Origin: Tenericutes bacterium HGW-Tenericutes-1
GTDB lineage: Bacteria; Bacillota_I; Bacilli_A; Izemoplasmatales; Hujiaoplasmataceae
Length of the DNA stretch: 64,000 bases
NCBI GenBank assembly: GCA_002839155.1
Contig: PGXM01000004.1
Coordinates: 186,001 to 250,000 of the forward strand
Reading direction: 5' to 3'
In this document: positions 1 to 8,461 of the stretch, one piece after another
Numbering within the stretch: position 1 is the stretch's first letter
Layout of the letters: each line of letters opens with the position of its first letter
Program-made: the position numbers and the translations under genes
Notes under the pieces: generated by a model
Told to the model about the DNA's origin: nothing
What the model saw: the letters and a program-made list of their open reading frames with translations, nothing else
The model's database searches: none

Positions 1-506
1 ACAAGTTTGATCCTAATAAAATCATCGTTGTTGGTGATAGTGCTGGTGGTGGATTAACATTAGCTTTATGCATGAAATTAAGAGATTTAAAACTTCCGAT
101 GCCTAAAGCCTTAATTACCATGTCTGCTTGGACGGATTTAGCTTCAGAGGGTGAATCTTATTTAAGAAATCAACTACTGGACCCGATGTTAGGAAATCAT
201 ACGCTTCCGCTAGAACATAATGATTACGTGAGTAATAATGATGTTTATAATCCCTACATATCCCCTGCTTATGGAACGTTCGAAAGTTTTCCACCGATGA
301 TGATGCATGTTGGCAGTCATGAAGTGCTTGAAAGCGATACGTTAACTGTTGCTAAAAAAGCCAGCGACGCTGGGGTGGATGTTCAAGTCACGTTATACCG
401 TGGAATGTTTCATGTCTTTCAACTCGCTTTTGGATTAATTCCGGATGCAAAAAAAGCATGGAAAGAAATAGAAAACTATATTGAAACGAAATTTATAGCT
501 TGCTAA
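1..506 (+). CDS. alpha/beta hydrolase (HSL-type esterase), 5' end outside window
   Basis: C-terminal part of an alpha/beta-hydrolase of the hormone-sensitive-lipase type. The reading frame is open from base 3, so the ORF-track start at 72 is an internal Met and the true start lies upstream of the window. Reading from base 3 shows the nucleophile motif GDSAGGG; the catalytic His is in GMFHVFQ near the C-terminus and the acid is expected in the segment VGSHEVLESD. Expected role is hydrolysis of small acyl esters in the cytoplasm. It ends 27 bases before an acyltransferase-like gene on the same strand, and the two are probably cotranscribed. Substrate unknown. Family call is firm; physiological role is not. 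Confidence 0.85.
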   Translation, partial: KFDPNKIIVVGDSAGGGLTLALCMKLRDLKLPMPKALITMSAWTDLASEGESYLRNQLLDPMLGNHTLPLEHNDYVSNNDVYNPYISPAYGTFESFPPMMMHVGSHEVLESDTLTVAKKASDAGVDVQVTLYRGMFHVFQLAFGLIPDAKKAWKEIENYIETKFIAC

Positions 507-533
507 ACTTGATTGATTGAAGGAAGGATTCAT

Positions 534-1838
534 ATGTCTAAAACACATCACGTGAGCGACTGGTATAAACTAGATAATGCAGGAAAGATTTTTCCAGCCG
601 TATCCAATAAAAAAGAAACGAACACTTTTCGTGTTCAAATGATATTAAAAGAAGAAGTGGACCCTGATTTACTCCAACTCGCTGCGGATGCAGTTTTGGA
701 GCGTTTTCCAATGTTTAAAGTTAGATTAAAAAGTGGATTCTTTTGGAACTATTTAGATTCCAATGAACGTCCATTTCTCGTTTTACCTTTAACTCATCAT
801 GTTTGCGGCCGCTTAAGCCCTAAAGAAAATAATGGTTATTTATTCCAAATCTATTACCGAGGTCCCTTAATCGCCGTTGAAATGTTCCATGCGCTTGCGG
901 ATGGAACGGGCGCATTAACATTGTTAAAATCTTTGGTTTTTGAATATTTAGTATTAAAAGGGTATAAACTGACACCGGATAATATCATTATCACAAAAGA
1001 CTCTTTACCTAAAAAAGAAGAGTACGCGGATGCTCAAGGAATCTATTATGATTCAAACAATCATAAACATGTCCATGAAGATAGAGCGTTTCACATTAAA
1101 GGTACGCCTATAGAAGATAATAATATTGGACTTATTTCTGGAACGTTCTCAACGAAAAAAATGCTTGAACTTTCGAGAAATTATCAAGCAACGATTACTG
1201 AATACTTAACAGCTTTAACGATGTTAACGATTTATACGACGCAAATAAAATATAGAGAACATCTTGCTTATAACCAACAACCAGTCAAGATTTTCGTTCC
1301 CGTCAATTTACGGAAACATTTCCCATCTGAAACATTAAGAAACTTCTCAATTTTTGTAAAATCCGATATGAAAATGAATCGTCCGGATATTACGTTTGAC
1401 GAAATTTTAGCGTTAGTCAAAGATCAATTTAAATCAGGAATGGAAAAGAAAGAATTAATCCGTAAGATGAGTGAAAATTTTGCGTTTGAACGCAATATAT
1501 TCTTAAGAATTACGCCTTATTTCTTGAAGAAATATGCTTTAAAAATTGGATATGCTCTTATGGGAATCACACTCAATACTTTATCATTGTCAAATTTAGG
1601 TAACGTCGAATTACCAAAATCAATGGTTCCATATGTTGATAATATTTCTGCGGCGGTTTATTCAGGAAAATATAATACATTAAATATAGCTATTTCATCC
1701 TTCCAAGACAAATTTAAAATCACGTTTACACGTTCCATCATTGAAACGACCATTGAACGTGAATTCTTCCGTCATTTTACCCAACAAGGGATTGAGGTTG
1801 AAATCGAAAGCAACTATGTGGAGGAATACTCAATATGA
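534..1838 (+). CDS. alcohol acetyltransferase / condensation-domain-like acyltransferase
   Basis: About 434 residues. The motif HALADGTG (His119, Asp123) is the HxxxD active site of the CoA-dependent acyltransferase / alcohol acetyltransferase superfamily, preceded by a conserved-looking N-terminal half. The ORF track begins at a TTG (513), but the ATG at 534 has an AAGGAAGG ribosome site six bases upstream and is preferred. It overlaps the next gene by four bases and follows an esterase, so an esterase/acyltransferase/zinc-ribbon membrane protein set is cotranscribed. Expected reaction is acyl transfer from an acyl thioester to an alcohol or amine; the actual acceptor is unknown. No membrane segments are obvious. 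Confidence 0.75.
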   Translation: MSKTHHVSDWYKLDNAGKIFPAVSNKKETNTFRVQMILKEEVDPDLLQLAADAVLERFPMFKVRLKSGFFWNYLDSNERPFLVLPLTHHVCGRLSPKENNGYLFQIYYRGPLIAVEMFHALADGTGALTLLKSLVFEYLVLKGYKLTPDNIIITKDSLPKKEEYADAQGIYYDSNNHKHVHEDRAFHIKGTPIEDNNIGLISGTFSTKKMLELSRNYQATITEYLTALTMLTIYTTQIKYREHLAYNQQPVKIFVPVNLRKHFPSETLRNFSIFVKSDMKMNRPDITFDEILALVKDQFKSGMEKKELIRKMSENFAFERNIFLRITPYFLKKYALKIGYALMGITLNTLSLSNLGNVELPKSMVPYVDNISAAVYSGKYNTLNIAISSFQDKFKITFTRSIIETTIEREFFRHFTQQGIEVEIESNYVEEYSI

Positions 1839-2524
1839 AACACTGTGATAAATGTAATGTCGATATTCAAACAAATCAAAAATACTGTCCGCTTTGTCAC
1901 CAAATATTATCGGGTGAAGATGATTTAACTAAAAAGGAAATCTATCCAGAGTTTGTTCCATTGAACCGAACCGTATTACCACTAACCAAGAAAATCATGT
2001 TATTCATCACGGTCATTACGATCATTACACTCGTATCCGTCAACTATTTTACTTATAATACAACGCCAACAATGTGGAGTTTAATTCCAATTGGATCAAC
2101 GTTATATTTCTGGTTAGTAGTCAGATATGGTATCTTATCAAAACAGAATATCGCCTTTAAATTAGCTTTCTTAACGACACTATTACTAATCATTTTAAAT
2201 TTAATCGATCAAAATTATACCATTTCACCCGCTACCCCAGGATGGGCTCTTAATTACGTTACTCCTTTATCATTACTCGCTTGTAATTTTGCAATATCCG
2301 TTATTATTTGGGTTAAAAGAATTAATTACCGTGAGTACTTAATTTATCTGTTATCAATTTTGGTTTTCTCATTGATTCCAATTATATTAGGTTTGTTTAA
2401 AGTCATCACGGTTTTATGGCCATCAATCGCTGCTTTTGGCGCTGCGATGTTTATCTTGTTAGTGATTATATTCTTTTTCCCGAAATCGATTAAAAACGAA
2501 ATTCGAAAAAGATTTCATCTTTAA
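1835..2524 (+). CDS. zinc-ribbon membrane protein (DUF6320-like)
   Basis: 229 residues. The N-terminus carries two CxxC knuckles (CDKC and CPLC), a rubredoxin-like zinc ribbon, followed from about residue 50 by six or so hydrophobic segments and a basic C-terminal tail. This layout matches the small-membrane-protein family annotated as DUF6320, which I recall occurring beside acetyltransferase-like genes as here. The start overlaps the stop of the acyltransferase gene (ATGA), indicating translational coupling. Function is unknown; an accessory or sensing role for the acyltransferase is inference only. Confidence 0.65.
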   Translation: MKHCDKCNVDIQTNQKYCPLCHQILSGEDDLTKKEIYPEFVPLNRTVLPLTKKIMLFITVITIITLVSVNYFTYNTTPTMWSLIPIGSTLYFWLVVRYGILSKQNIAFKLAFLTTLLLIILNLIDQNYTISPATPGWALNYVTPLSLLACNFAISVIIWVKRINYREYLIYLLSILVFSLIPIILGLFKVITVLWPSIAAFGAAMFILLVIIFFFPKSIKNEIRKRFHL

Positions 2525-2537
2525 AAGGAGTGTTAAT

Positions 2538-3695
2538 TTGATTACACTCATTAAAAACGGAATTGTTGTTACCAAAGAGGGTTTGAAATCAATTGACCTT
2601 CTTTTTCAAGATGATAAAATTATTGAAATGGGATATCAATTATCAGGATATAATCACGTAATTGACGCAACTGATTGCTATGTTATTCCGGGAATGATTG
2701 ATATTCATGTTCACGGTGGCGGTGGCCATGATTTTATGGAAGCGAACCTCGAAGCGTTTCAAAAAGCCAGTGATTTCCATTTATTAAATGGTGCGACATC
2801 ACTTGTCCCAACCGCAATCACAGCCTCAAAAGAAGCCATTGATCACTTTTTAATTGCTTATAAAGAAGCTTTAAATTCTCCTTCCATTTCGGCTAGACTC
2901 ATCGGAGCCCATTTAGAAGGACCTTATTTATCAAAAGAAAAAAAAGGAGCTCATCCTTTAAAATACCTTAGAAATCCCGAAATAAATGAATACTCAGAAT
3001 GGATAAAAAAATATCCATTTATCAACCGGATGACAGCTGCACCAGAATTAGAGGGTGCACTTGATTTAGGAGACTACCTATCGCAAAAAGGGGTCAATGT
3101 ATCAATTGGACATTCAAACGCGTATGGACAAACGATTATTGAGGCGATGAATCATGGGTATACAAGCGTGACGCATCTATATAATGCTATGTCAAATGTT
3201 GGACAATTTGAAGGGAAAAAAGCAGCGGGTGTCGCTGAAATGGCCTTGCTTGAAAAAGACCTTTACGTTGAATTAATCGCTGATTTGAAACATGTACCGA
3301 GAGAATTAATCAAATTAGCGTATTTGAATAAAACGGCTGACCGTTTAATTCTTGTCAGTGATTGCTTATCTCCGGCGGGTATGGGAGAAGGACAATTCTT
3401 TTTAGGTACTGAGAAAGAACCGATATTGATTGATGTCTCGGATGCGGCTTATCTGCATAACCAAACAACTTTAGCGGGATCAATCTCTAGCGTTCATCAA
3501 TTGTTAAAAAATGTGATTAGTCTCGGAATTGACTTTGTGGACGCAGTTAAAATGCTTTCAATTACCCCCGCAAAATTACTTAAACTCGATGATTCAATTG
3601 GTTCGATTGAAGTCAATAAATCTGCCGATATTGTTATTTTAAACAAAAAATATGATATTTTACATGTCATCTGTCAAGGCAAACTCATTAAATAA
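2538..3695 (+). CDS. nagA: N-acetylglucosamine-6-phosphate deacetylase
   Basis: 385 residues, the normal size for NagA. It removes acetate from N-acetylglucosamine-6-phosphate to give glucosamine-6-phosphate in amino-sugar and cell-wall recycling. Motifs in order: the metal-binding HVHGGGGHD near residue 58, AHLEGPYL with the metal-ligand Glu, SIGHSNA, THLYNAMS and VSDCLSPAG carrying the catalytic Asp. The start is TTG with an AAAGGAG site seven bases upstream; no ATG fits. It lies 13 bases after the zinc-ribbon protein and ends at a bidirectional terminator. NagB is not in the window. Confidence 0.93.
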   Translation: MITLIKNGIVVTKEGLKSIDLLFQDDKIIEMGYQLSGYNHVIDATDCYVIPGMIDIHVHGGGGHDFMEANLEAFQKASDFHLLNGATSLVPTAITASKEAIDHFLIAYKEALNSPSISARLIGAHLEGPYLSKEKKGAHPLKYLRNPEINEYSEWIKKYPFINRMTAAPELEGALDLGDYLSQKGVNVSIGHSNAYGQTIIEAMNHGYTSVTHLYNAMSNVGQFEGKKAAGVAEMALLEKDLYVELIADLKHVPRELIKLAYLNKTADRLILVSDCLSPAGMGEGQFFLGTEKEPILIDVSDAAYLHNQTTLAGSISSVHQLLKNVISLGIDFVDAVKMLSITPAKLLKLDDSIGSIEVNKSADIVILNKKYDILHVICQGKLIK

Positions 3696-3701
3696 TAAAA
3701 T

Positions 3702-3724
3702 TGCGACTCAATTTATGAGCCGCA
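3702..3724. terminator. bidirectional terminator between nagA and rluA-like gene
   Basis: Hairpin with arms TGCGACTCA and TGAGCCGCA around a five-base loop, with A/T-rich flanks on both sides. The single mismatch becomes a G-U pair in the minus-strand transcript, so it works best for the pseudouridine synthase gene. Confidence 0.75.
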
Positions 3725-4429
3725 TTATTTTTTAAAATTTGGAAACAAGTGAATAAAAGGGATTGTTTCGGTTTTAAAATCTTTATTGTTTAGGTAATGG
3801 AGTAAACTTGATTCATCAATCGAATGAAAATGAAGTCTGTAAGCACATAACGTTTGAGTTTTTAGCCCAACTTTTAGATTGACTGAAGGAAAACCATATA
3901 AGGGATCACCTAATAAAGGATGGCCTGCATGAGCAAGATGCGCCCGAATTTGATGAGTTTTACCCGTCAATAATTCGACTTCTAATAAGGACATATTATT
4001 GATTTCTTGTAATACCGTATATTTTGTCATGATTTTTTGGCTGTTTGAAACTTCAACTTCAGAAATTCTCACTTTGGATTGCGTTGAGTCTTTCAGTAAA
4101 TAAGCAACCAATGTCTCAGAGGGTGAAAAGAAATAGCCAGTCACACCACATAAATAAGTTTTTTGAATCTTTCTATCGATGGAAGCCTTATTGAGTTCTT
4201 TAATCGCTATTAAATTTTTTCCAACTACAACTAAACCAGAAGTATTAAAATCGAGACGGTTAATAACTGCGTAATGATAAGCATTTGAGTTTACTTTTTT
4301 TAATTCGGATAATATATCGATTTCTTTCAGCTTTTCATCGGGATGAGAAAGCATTCCGATGGGTTTATCGACGATGATGATATTTTCATCCTCAAAGATT
4401 ATTTTTAATTTTGATATCTGATTTTTCAT
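3725..4429 (-). CDS. RluA-family pseudouridine synthase
   Basis: About 234 residues. Isomerises uridine to pseudouridine in structured RNA. The catalytic-Asp motif is NRLDFNTSGLVVVGK, and the C-terminal signature GKTHQIRAHLAHAGHPLLGD is typical of the RluA/RluC/RluD group. No N-terminal S4 domain is present. The ORF track starts at a GTG (4441), but the ATG at 4429 is placed five bases after GAGGA and is preferred. It faces nagA and is probably monocistronic. The exact target uridine cannot be told from sequence. Confidence 0.88.
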   Translation of the reverse strand: MKNQISKLKIIFEDENIIIVDKPIGMLSHPDEKLKEIDILSELKKVNSNAYHYAVINRLDFNTSGLVVVGKNLIAIKELNKASIDRKIQKTYLCGVTGYFFSPSETLVAYLLKDSTQSKVRISEVEVSNSQKIMTKYTVLQEINNMSLLEVELLTGKTHQIRAHLAHAGHPLLGDPLYGFPSVNLKVGLKTQTLCAYRLHFHSIDESSLLHYLNNKDFKTETIPFIHLFPNFKK

Positions 4430-4498
4430 AGGATTCCTCACAATTTAAAGACAGTCTTTATTATAACTTACATCCTTGTTTTTAGCATTATCAATCTA

Positions 4499-4525
4499 TT
4501 ACAAATAATGATAATGTAGTATAAT
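4499..4525 (+). promoter_or_regulatory. putative promoter of MFS gene
   Basis: Perfect TATAAT at 4520-4525, 31 bases before the start codon; the best upstream hexamer, TTACAA at 4499, is close to consensus but only 15 bases away. Confidence 0.45.
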
Positions 4526-4556
4526 GTTGACATATTACACCTAAAGAGAGGGACTT

Positions 4557-5924
4557 ATGGCAAAGCAGAAGGCAAATGTAATCAACACTACAGCGCTTGG
4601 TAAAAGAAATTGGATGCTTATTTGGATTATCGGTATGGCAGGTCAAATTGCTTGGAACATTGAAAACAACTGGTTTAATACGTTTGTTTATGAAAAGATT
4701 GGATATGTACCAGATGTCATTGCTTGGATGGTTGGCGTCAGTGCAGCTGTCACCACCATCGTCACTTTTTTATTTGGGACATTAAGTGATCGAATCGGTA
4801 AAAGAAAACCCTTTATTGTCTTTGGTTATATCTTATGGGGGTTAGCGACGATTGGATTTGGTTTTACCGAATTAATATATCAATCGCTTTTAGCAAGAGG
4901 ACTTTCCATTGCTTTTACGATTGCGGCTTTATCCGTTATTAGCGCTGATGCGATTATGAGTGCTTTTGGTTCGATGGGTAATGATGCTGGATTCAATGCA
5001 TGGACAACCGATATTTCGAATGAATCTAACCGAGGAAAACTCAGTGGTGCTTTAGCCATCATGCCAGTCCTAGCGACGATTGTTGGCACGATTGGCTCTG
5101 GATTTATCATAGAACGATTTGATTACTTTGGTTTCTTTATTATCATGGGATTACTCGTCATATCTATAGGAGTATTCAGCCTATTTTTTATGAAAGATAG
5201 CCCAACCTTATCCCCACGTGTAGAAGGAAGTTTTGGAAAACAGTTTTTATCGGTATTTAACTTAAAATATTTTAAAGAAAACAAAGAATTAGCGCTGGTA
5301 TTTATCTTTTTAGCGAGTTATTTTATTGGATTCAATGTTTATTTCCCTTATATGCTTGTATTTATTCAGTATACTTTAGAAATAGAAGTTGGAATGTCAG
5401 GTTTAATCTTAGGCATCGGTCTAATCTTCGCATCAATCGTTGTCATTCCTGCATCTAGGTTAATTGAAAGAGGAAAATCGCCGTTCATATGTTTACTAGC
5501 AATCATTGTCAATACGTTAGGTTTAATCGTTGTATCAATTTCTGTTCCTTCAACACCTTATTGGGTTTTAGGATTAGGTGTATTCTTAGTTGGAGCGGGT
5601 TATATTTCCGTTTTACAAGCGTTGACGGCGTGGATGAAGAATCTATATCCAGAAAAGCAACGCGGTCAATTTGAGGGCTTAAGAATCGTTTTTGCGGTAT
5701 TGCTTCCTATGGTCATCGGTCCGATTATCGGAACAAATATCATCAAAGCGTTTGGAACGAATGGAGTCCAGTGGTTAACTGATACGATTTACGTTGAAGG
5801 TCCATTACCGCCTCAAATCTTATTTATTGTTGGAGCTGTTGTAACGCTATTCTCTTTAATTCCACTATATTACCTTAATAATCAATATCTTAATAATCGA
5901 AAAATAAAAAATTCAAACAATTAA
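4557..5924 (+). CDS. MFS transporter (sugar-type, 12 TM)
   Basis: 455 residues, hydrophobic throughout with about 12 membrane segments. The loop-2/3 signature GTLSDRIGKRKP is the MFS DRxGRR-type motif. The overall pattern, with a DAGFNAW segment in the middle of the N-terminal half, resembles the SLC45/GPH-like sugar-cation symporters. Start ATG is preceded by GAGAGGG. Monocistronic, between its own promoter and a strong bidirectional terminator. Substrate unknown; a sugar or glycoside is a reasonable guess given the carbohydrate genes in the window. Confidence 0.8.
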   Translation: MAKQKANVINTTALGKRNWMLIWIIGMAGQIAWNIENNWFNTFVYEKIGYVPDVIAWMVGVSAAVTTIVTFLFGTLSDRIGKRKPFIVFGYILWGLATIGFGFTELIYQSLLARGLSIAFTIAALSVISADAIMSAFGSMGNDAGFNAWTTDISNESNRGKLSGALAIMPVLATIVGTIGSGFIIERFDYFGFFIIMGLLVISIGVFSLFFMKDSPTLSPRVEGSFGKQFLSVFNLKYFKENKELALVFIFLASYFIGFNVYFPYMLVFIQYTLEIEVGMSGLILGIGLIFASIVVIPASRLIERGKSPFICLLAIIVNTLGLIVVSISVPSTPYWVLGLGVFLVGAGYISVLQALTAWMKNLYPEKQRGQFEGLRIVFAVLLPMVIGPIIGTNIIKAFGTNGVQWLTDTIYVEGPLPPQILFIVGAVVTLFSLIPLYYLNNQYLNNRKIKNSNN

Positions 5925-5930
5925 AAAAGA

Positions 5931-5954
5931 AAATCCCGATTTGATTCGGGATTT
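5931..5954. terminator. bidirectional terminator (MFS / ktrB)
   Basis: Arms AAATCCCGA and TCGGGATTT flank a short loop, with A-rich and T-rich sides. It serves the convergent MFS and potassium-transporter genes. Confidence 0.85.
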
Positions 5955-5958
5955 TGTT

Positions 5959-7281
5959 TTATCCAATGAGTATTTTTGCTGGAGCGTATTCAACGTTTGA
6001 TACATTGGGGTGACCCCAGTTTTTATTAAATATACCAAAAATGGTGATTGGGCCTAAACGACCGACAAACATCATAATCATGACAACCCATTTAGAAGCG
6101 GTTGATAAAACCGGTGTGATGCCCGTTGATAGACCGACTGTTCCAAAAGCAGACATTGTTTCAAATAGTAAGTCGGTAAAGGGATTGGTAAGATTTGGGT
6201 TATTTGTTTCTATCGACGAAAGGGTAATAAACACAATGAAAATCATCATGATTGAGATACCAGCAAGCGTAAAAGCTTTTAATCTTGTCTCTTCATCGAT
6301 GCGTTTTTGTTTAATAATGGGGGGTTTTCCTCTTAAGAAACTGATAGTAGAGAAAAACATCGTATAGAGTGTCGTTGTTTTAATACCACCACCAGTTGAG
6401 TTAGGTGAGGCACCAACGAACATGAAACCCATGATTAAAGCCAGTGAAGGAACGGATAGTGATCCAATATTTGTGGTTGAAAAACCGGCAGTACGCGTTG
6501 TGACACTTTGAAAGATGGCTTGAAGCCAAGTAATTGAATCGTAATTGGTCAATTTTAAAAATAAGGATCCAAAAACAATTAAAAAGGCAGATATTTTAAT
6601 GACTGCACGAGTATAAATCGTTAAATCGCGCCATTTACGTTTTTTAGCAACATCAAAGATAACGATAAAACCGATACCGCCTAAAATAATCATTAACATT
6701 GTACTAATATTTAATAAAACATTATCGCTATAGGCCATCAAACTCGTTGAACCTAAAATATCAAAACCTGCATTATTGAAAGAAGAAACCGTATGGAAAG
6801 CACTATTGCCTAAGGCGGCCCAGAAAGGGTAATCTTGAATAAACACGATAAAATTCATGATTAATCCGACAAATTCAATCGCAAATGACGTTAATATAAT
6901 CTTTTTTACGAGTTTAACCATGCCTTGAATAGAAGGTTGATTCATGGCTTCTTTTAATACATAGCGTTCCATGACTCCAATTCGAATTCCTAAAATCATG
7001 AGGATATAGATTGCAATTGTAACGATCCCTAATCCACCGATATGGATTAATAAAGCAATAACGATTTTTCCAAAAATAGAAAATGTTGCGCCAATATCTG
7101 GAATGGTTGATAATCCGGTAACACAAATCGCTGAAGTAGAAGTAAAAAAGGCATCAACCCATGAAACGGATTGCCCTTCGTTGATTGAAAAAGGTAGTTT
7201 GAGTAATACCGTGCCAATGACAATAATCGTTAAGAAACTTAGAACGATAATGATCAGTGGTGAAAGATGCACTTTTTTCAT
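5959..7281 (-). CDS. ktrB: potassium uptake protein, TrkH/KtrB family
   Basis: 440 residues, the KtrB size (shorter than TrkH). Membrane-embedded subunit of a K+ (Na+-dependent) uptake system. Four selectivity-filter-like loops can be picked out, including ICVTGLSTI, SFNNAGFDI, TRTAGFSTT and GTVGLSTGI; the segment SPNSTGGGIKTTT is characteristic of the family. Start ATG follows AAGGAG at ten bases. The regulatory ring partner (KtrA, RCK domain) is not adjacent and not in the window, so it must lie elsewhere. Transcribed from a good promoter at 7336-7364. Confidence 0.9.
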   Translation of the reverse strand: MKKVHLSPLIIIVLSFLTIIVIGTVLLKLPFSINEGQSVSWVDAFFTSTSAICVTGLSTIPDIGATFSIFGKIVIALLIHIGGLGIVTIAIYILMILGIRIGVMERYVLKEAMNQPSIQGMVKLVKKIILTSFAIEFVGLIMNFIVFIQDYPFWAALGNSAFHTVSSFNNAGFDILGSTSLMAYSDNVLLNISTMLMIILGGIGFIVIFDVAKKRKWRDLTIYTRAVIKISAFLIVFGSLFLKLTNYDSITWLQAIFQSVTTRTAGFSTTNIGSLSVPSLALIMGFMFVGASPNSTGGGIKTTTLYTMFFSTISFLRGKPPIIKQKRIDEETRLKAFTLAGISIMMIFIVFITLSSIETNNPNLTNPFTDLLFETMSAFGTVGLSTGITPVLSTASKWVVMIMMFVGRLGPITIFGIFNKNWGHPNVSNVEYAPAKILIG

Positions 7282-7335
7282 AACTTTAAAACTCCTTAAA
7301 GCAGTGATTTAATTTTTTATTATTTTCGATTTTAT

Positions 7336-7364
7336 ATTATACTACTTTTTTGTCTTTTATACAA
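7336..7364 (-). promoter_or_regulatory. promoter of ktrB
   Basis: On the minus strand TTGTAT and TATAAT are separated by 17 bases, about 55 bases upstream of the start codon. The resulting leader is too short for a ydaO-type c-di-AMP riboswitch. Confidence 0.65.
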
Positions 7365-7433
7365 CGCGATATTAATGATTGGGGTATTATACAAAAGATT
7401 TCCAGAATTCAAGTGAAATTGATATCACTCCTA

Positions 7434-7442
7434 TGTTATAAT
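7434..7442 (+). promoter_or_regulatory. extended -10 promoter of guanylate kinase-like gene
   Basis: TGTTATAAT (TGn extended -10) 27 bases before the start codon; no convincing -35. Confidence 0.45.
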
Positions 7443-7469
7443 ATTTTCAATTGATAAGGGGGATGCTAT

Positions 7470-8054
7470 ATGCTTTTATTACTTGGACCAAGTGCATCGG
7501 GAAAAACTGAATCGGCGAAGATTATGATTAATCGTTATCCCATTTCAAGAATGGTCACTTACACCACTAGACCAAAACGCATCAATGAAATTGATGGGTT
7601 TGATTATAATTTTGTGAATGAAAATCAATTTTTGACATTAAGAGATCAAAATTATTTTGTCGAAACCGCTCAATACAATCAATATCTATACGGAACACCT
7701 AAAAATCAAATGGGACATGATAAATTTATCATCTTAGAACCACAAGGACTACGTTCTTTCCTAAAAATCAAAGATTGTCCAATTGTGTCAATCTTCTTAA
7801 AAACCGATGAAGAAACAAGAATCAAACGCATGAAATTAAGAAAAGATAAACCTGAGGATATTAAGAAAAGAATTGAATCTGACCGCGTTCAATTTGATCT
7901 ATCGACCATTGATGGTCTTGATCTAATCATTGACACGACAAATGTATCTTTATCTGATTTGGCTGATATCATTTATAAAAGTTATTTGGACATCATGCGT
8001 AAGAAATCATTACCCTATGAACAACTTACTTTGTTCGAATCGTTTCATGAATAA
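7470..8054 (+). CDS. guanylate kinase-like protein
   Basis: 194 residues. The P-loop is GPSASGKT and the GMP-binding region YTTRPKRINEIDGFDYNF is clearly of the guanylate kinase fold; the lid region contains KRIESDRVQFD. Canonical Gmk has GPSGVGKG at the P-loop and is about 200-205 residues, so this may be a divergent paralogue rather than the housekeeping enzyme. Start ATG is preceded by AAGGGGG. Single gene between divergent ktrB and the thioredoxin operon. Reaction expected: ATP-dependent phosphorylation of GMP or a related nucleotide; specificity not certain. Confidence 0.75.
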   Translation: MLLLLGPSASGKTESAKIMINRYPISRMVTYTTRPKRINEIDGFDYNFVNENQFLTLRDQNYFVETAQYNQYLYGTPKNQMGHDKFIILEPQGLRSFLKIKDCPIVSIFLKTDEETRIKRMKLRKDKPEDIKKRIESDRVQFDLSTIDGLDLIIDTTNVSLSDLADIIYKSYLDIMRKKSLPYEQLTLFESFHE

Positions 8055-8148
8055 TAAATAAAGCATCCTGAAAGCATATAGGTAGATATTTTAATATATA
8101 TTTGGTAAAATTATATCGAAATTTAATTCTATTAGGAGGAAACAAATT

Positions 8149-8460
8149 ATGACAATTAAAATCACAAGCGAAAATTTTCAAAAAGAAGTAATGGAATCAC
8201 CTATTCCCGTTATCTTAGATTTCTGGGCTGAATGGTGCCGTCCATGCCAAATGTTAGGACCCATCATCGAAGACATCAGCAACGAATTAGCAGGAAAAGT
8301 TAAAGTTGGCAAAGTCAACGTTGATGAAGAAGGATTACTTGCTAATCAATACCGCATTTCATCAATTCCTACAGTGATGGCATTTAAACAAGGAAAACCA
8401 ACTGCTCAAGTTATTGGCTTATTACGTAAAGAAGATCTTCTTAAACGTTTAGGACTCTAA
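8149..8460 (+). CDS. trxA: thioredoxin
   Basis: 103 residues, a single thioredoxin fold with the cis-Pro segment SIPTVMAFK. The active site reads WCRPC (Cys30, Cys33), with Arg replacing the usual Gly of WCGPC. Preceded by a strong AGGAGG. The reductase-like gene begins two bases after its stop, so the pair is cotranscribed and presumably works together in cytoplasmic disulfide reduction. The Arg next to the nucleophilic Cys could raise its redox potential or tune partner choice; that is inference. Confidence 0.93.
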   Translation: MTIKITSENFQKEVMESPIPVILDFWAEWCRPCQMLGPIIEDISNELAGKVKVGKVNVDEEGLLANQYRISSIPTVMAFKQGKPTAQVIGLLRKEDLLKRLGL

Positions 8461-8461
8461 A

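Noticed and set aside
7282-7335. c-di-AMP riboswitch upstream of ktrB
   Set aside because: The leader is about 45 bases, far too short for ydaO.
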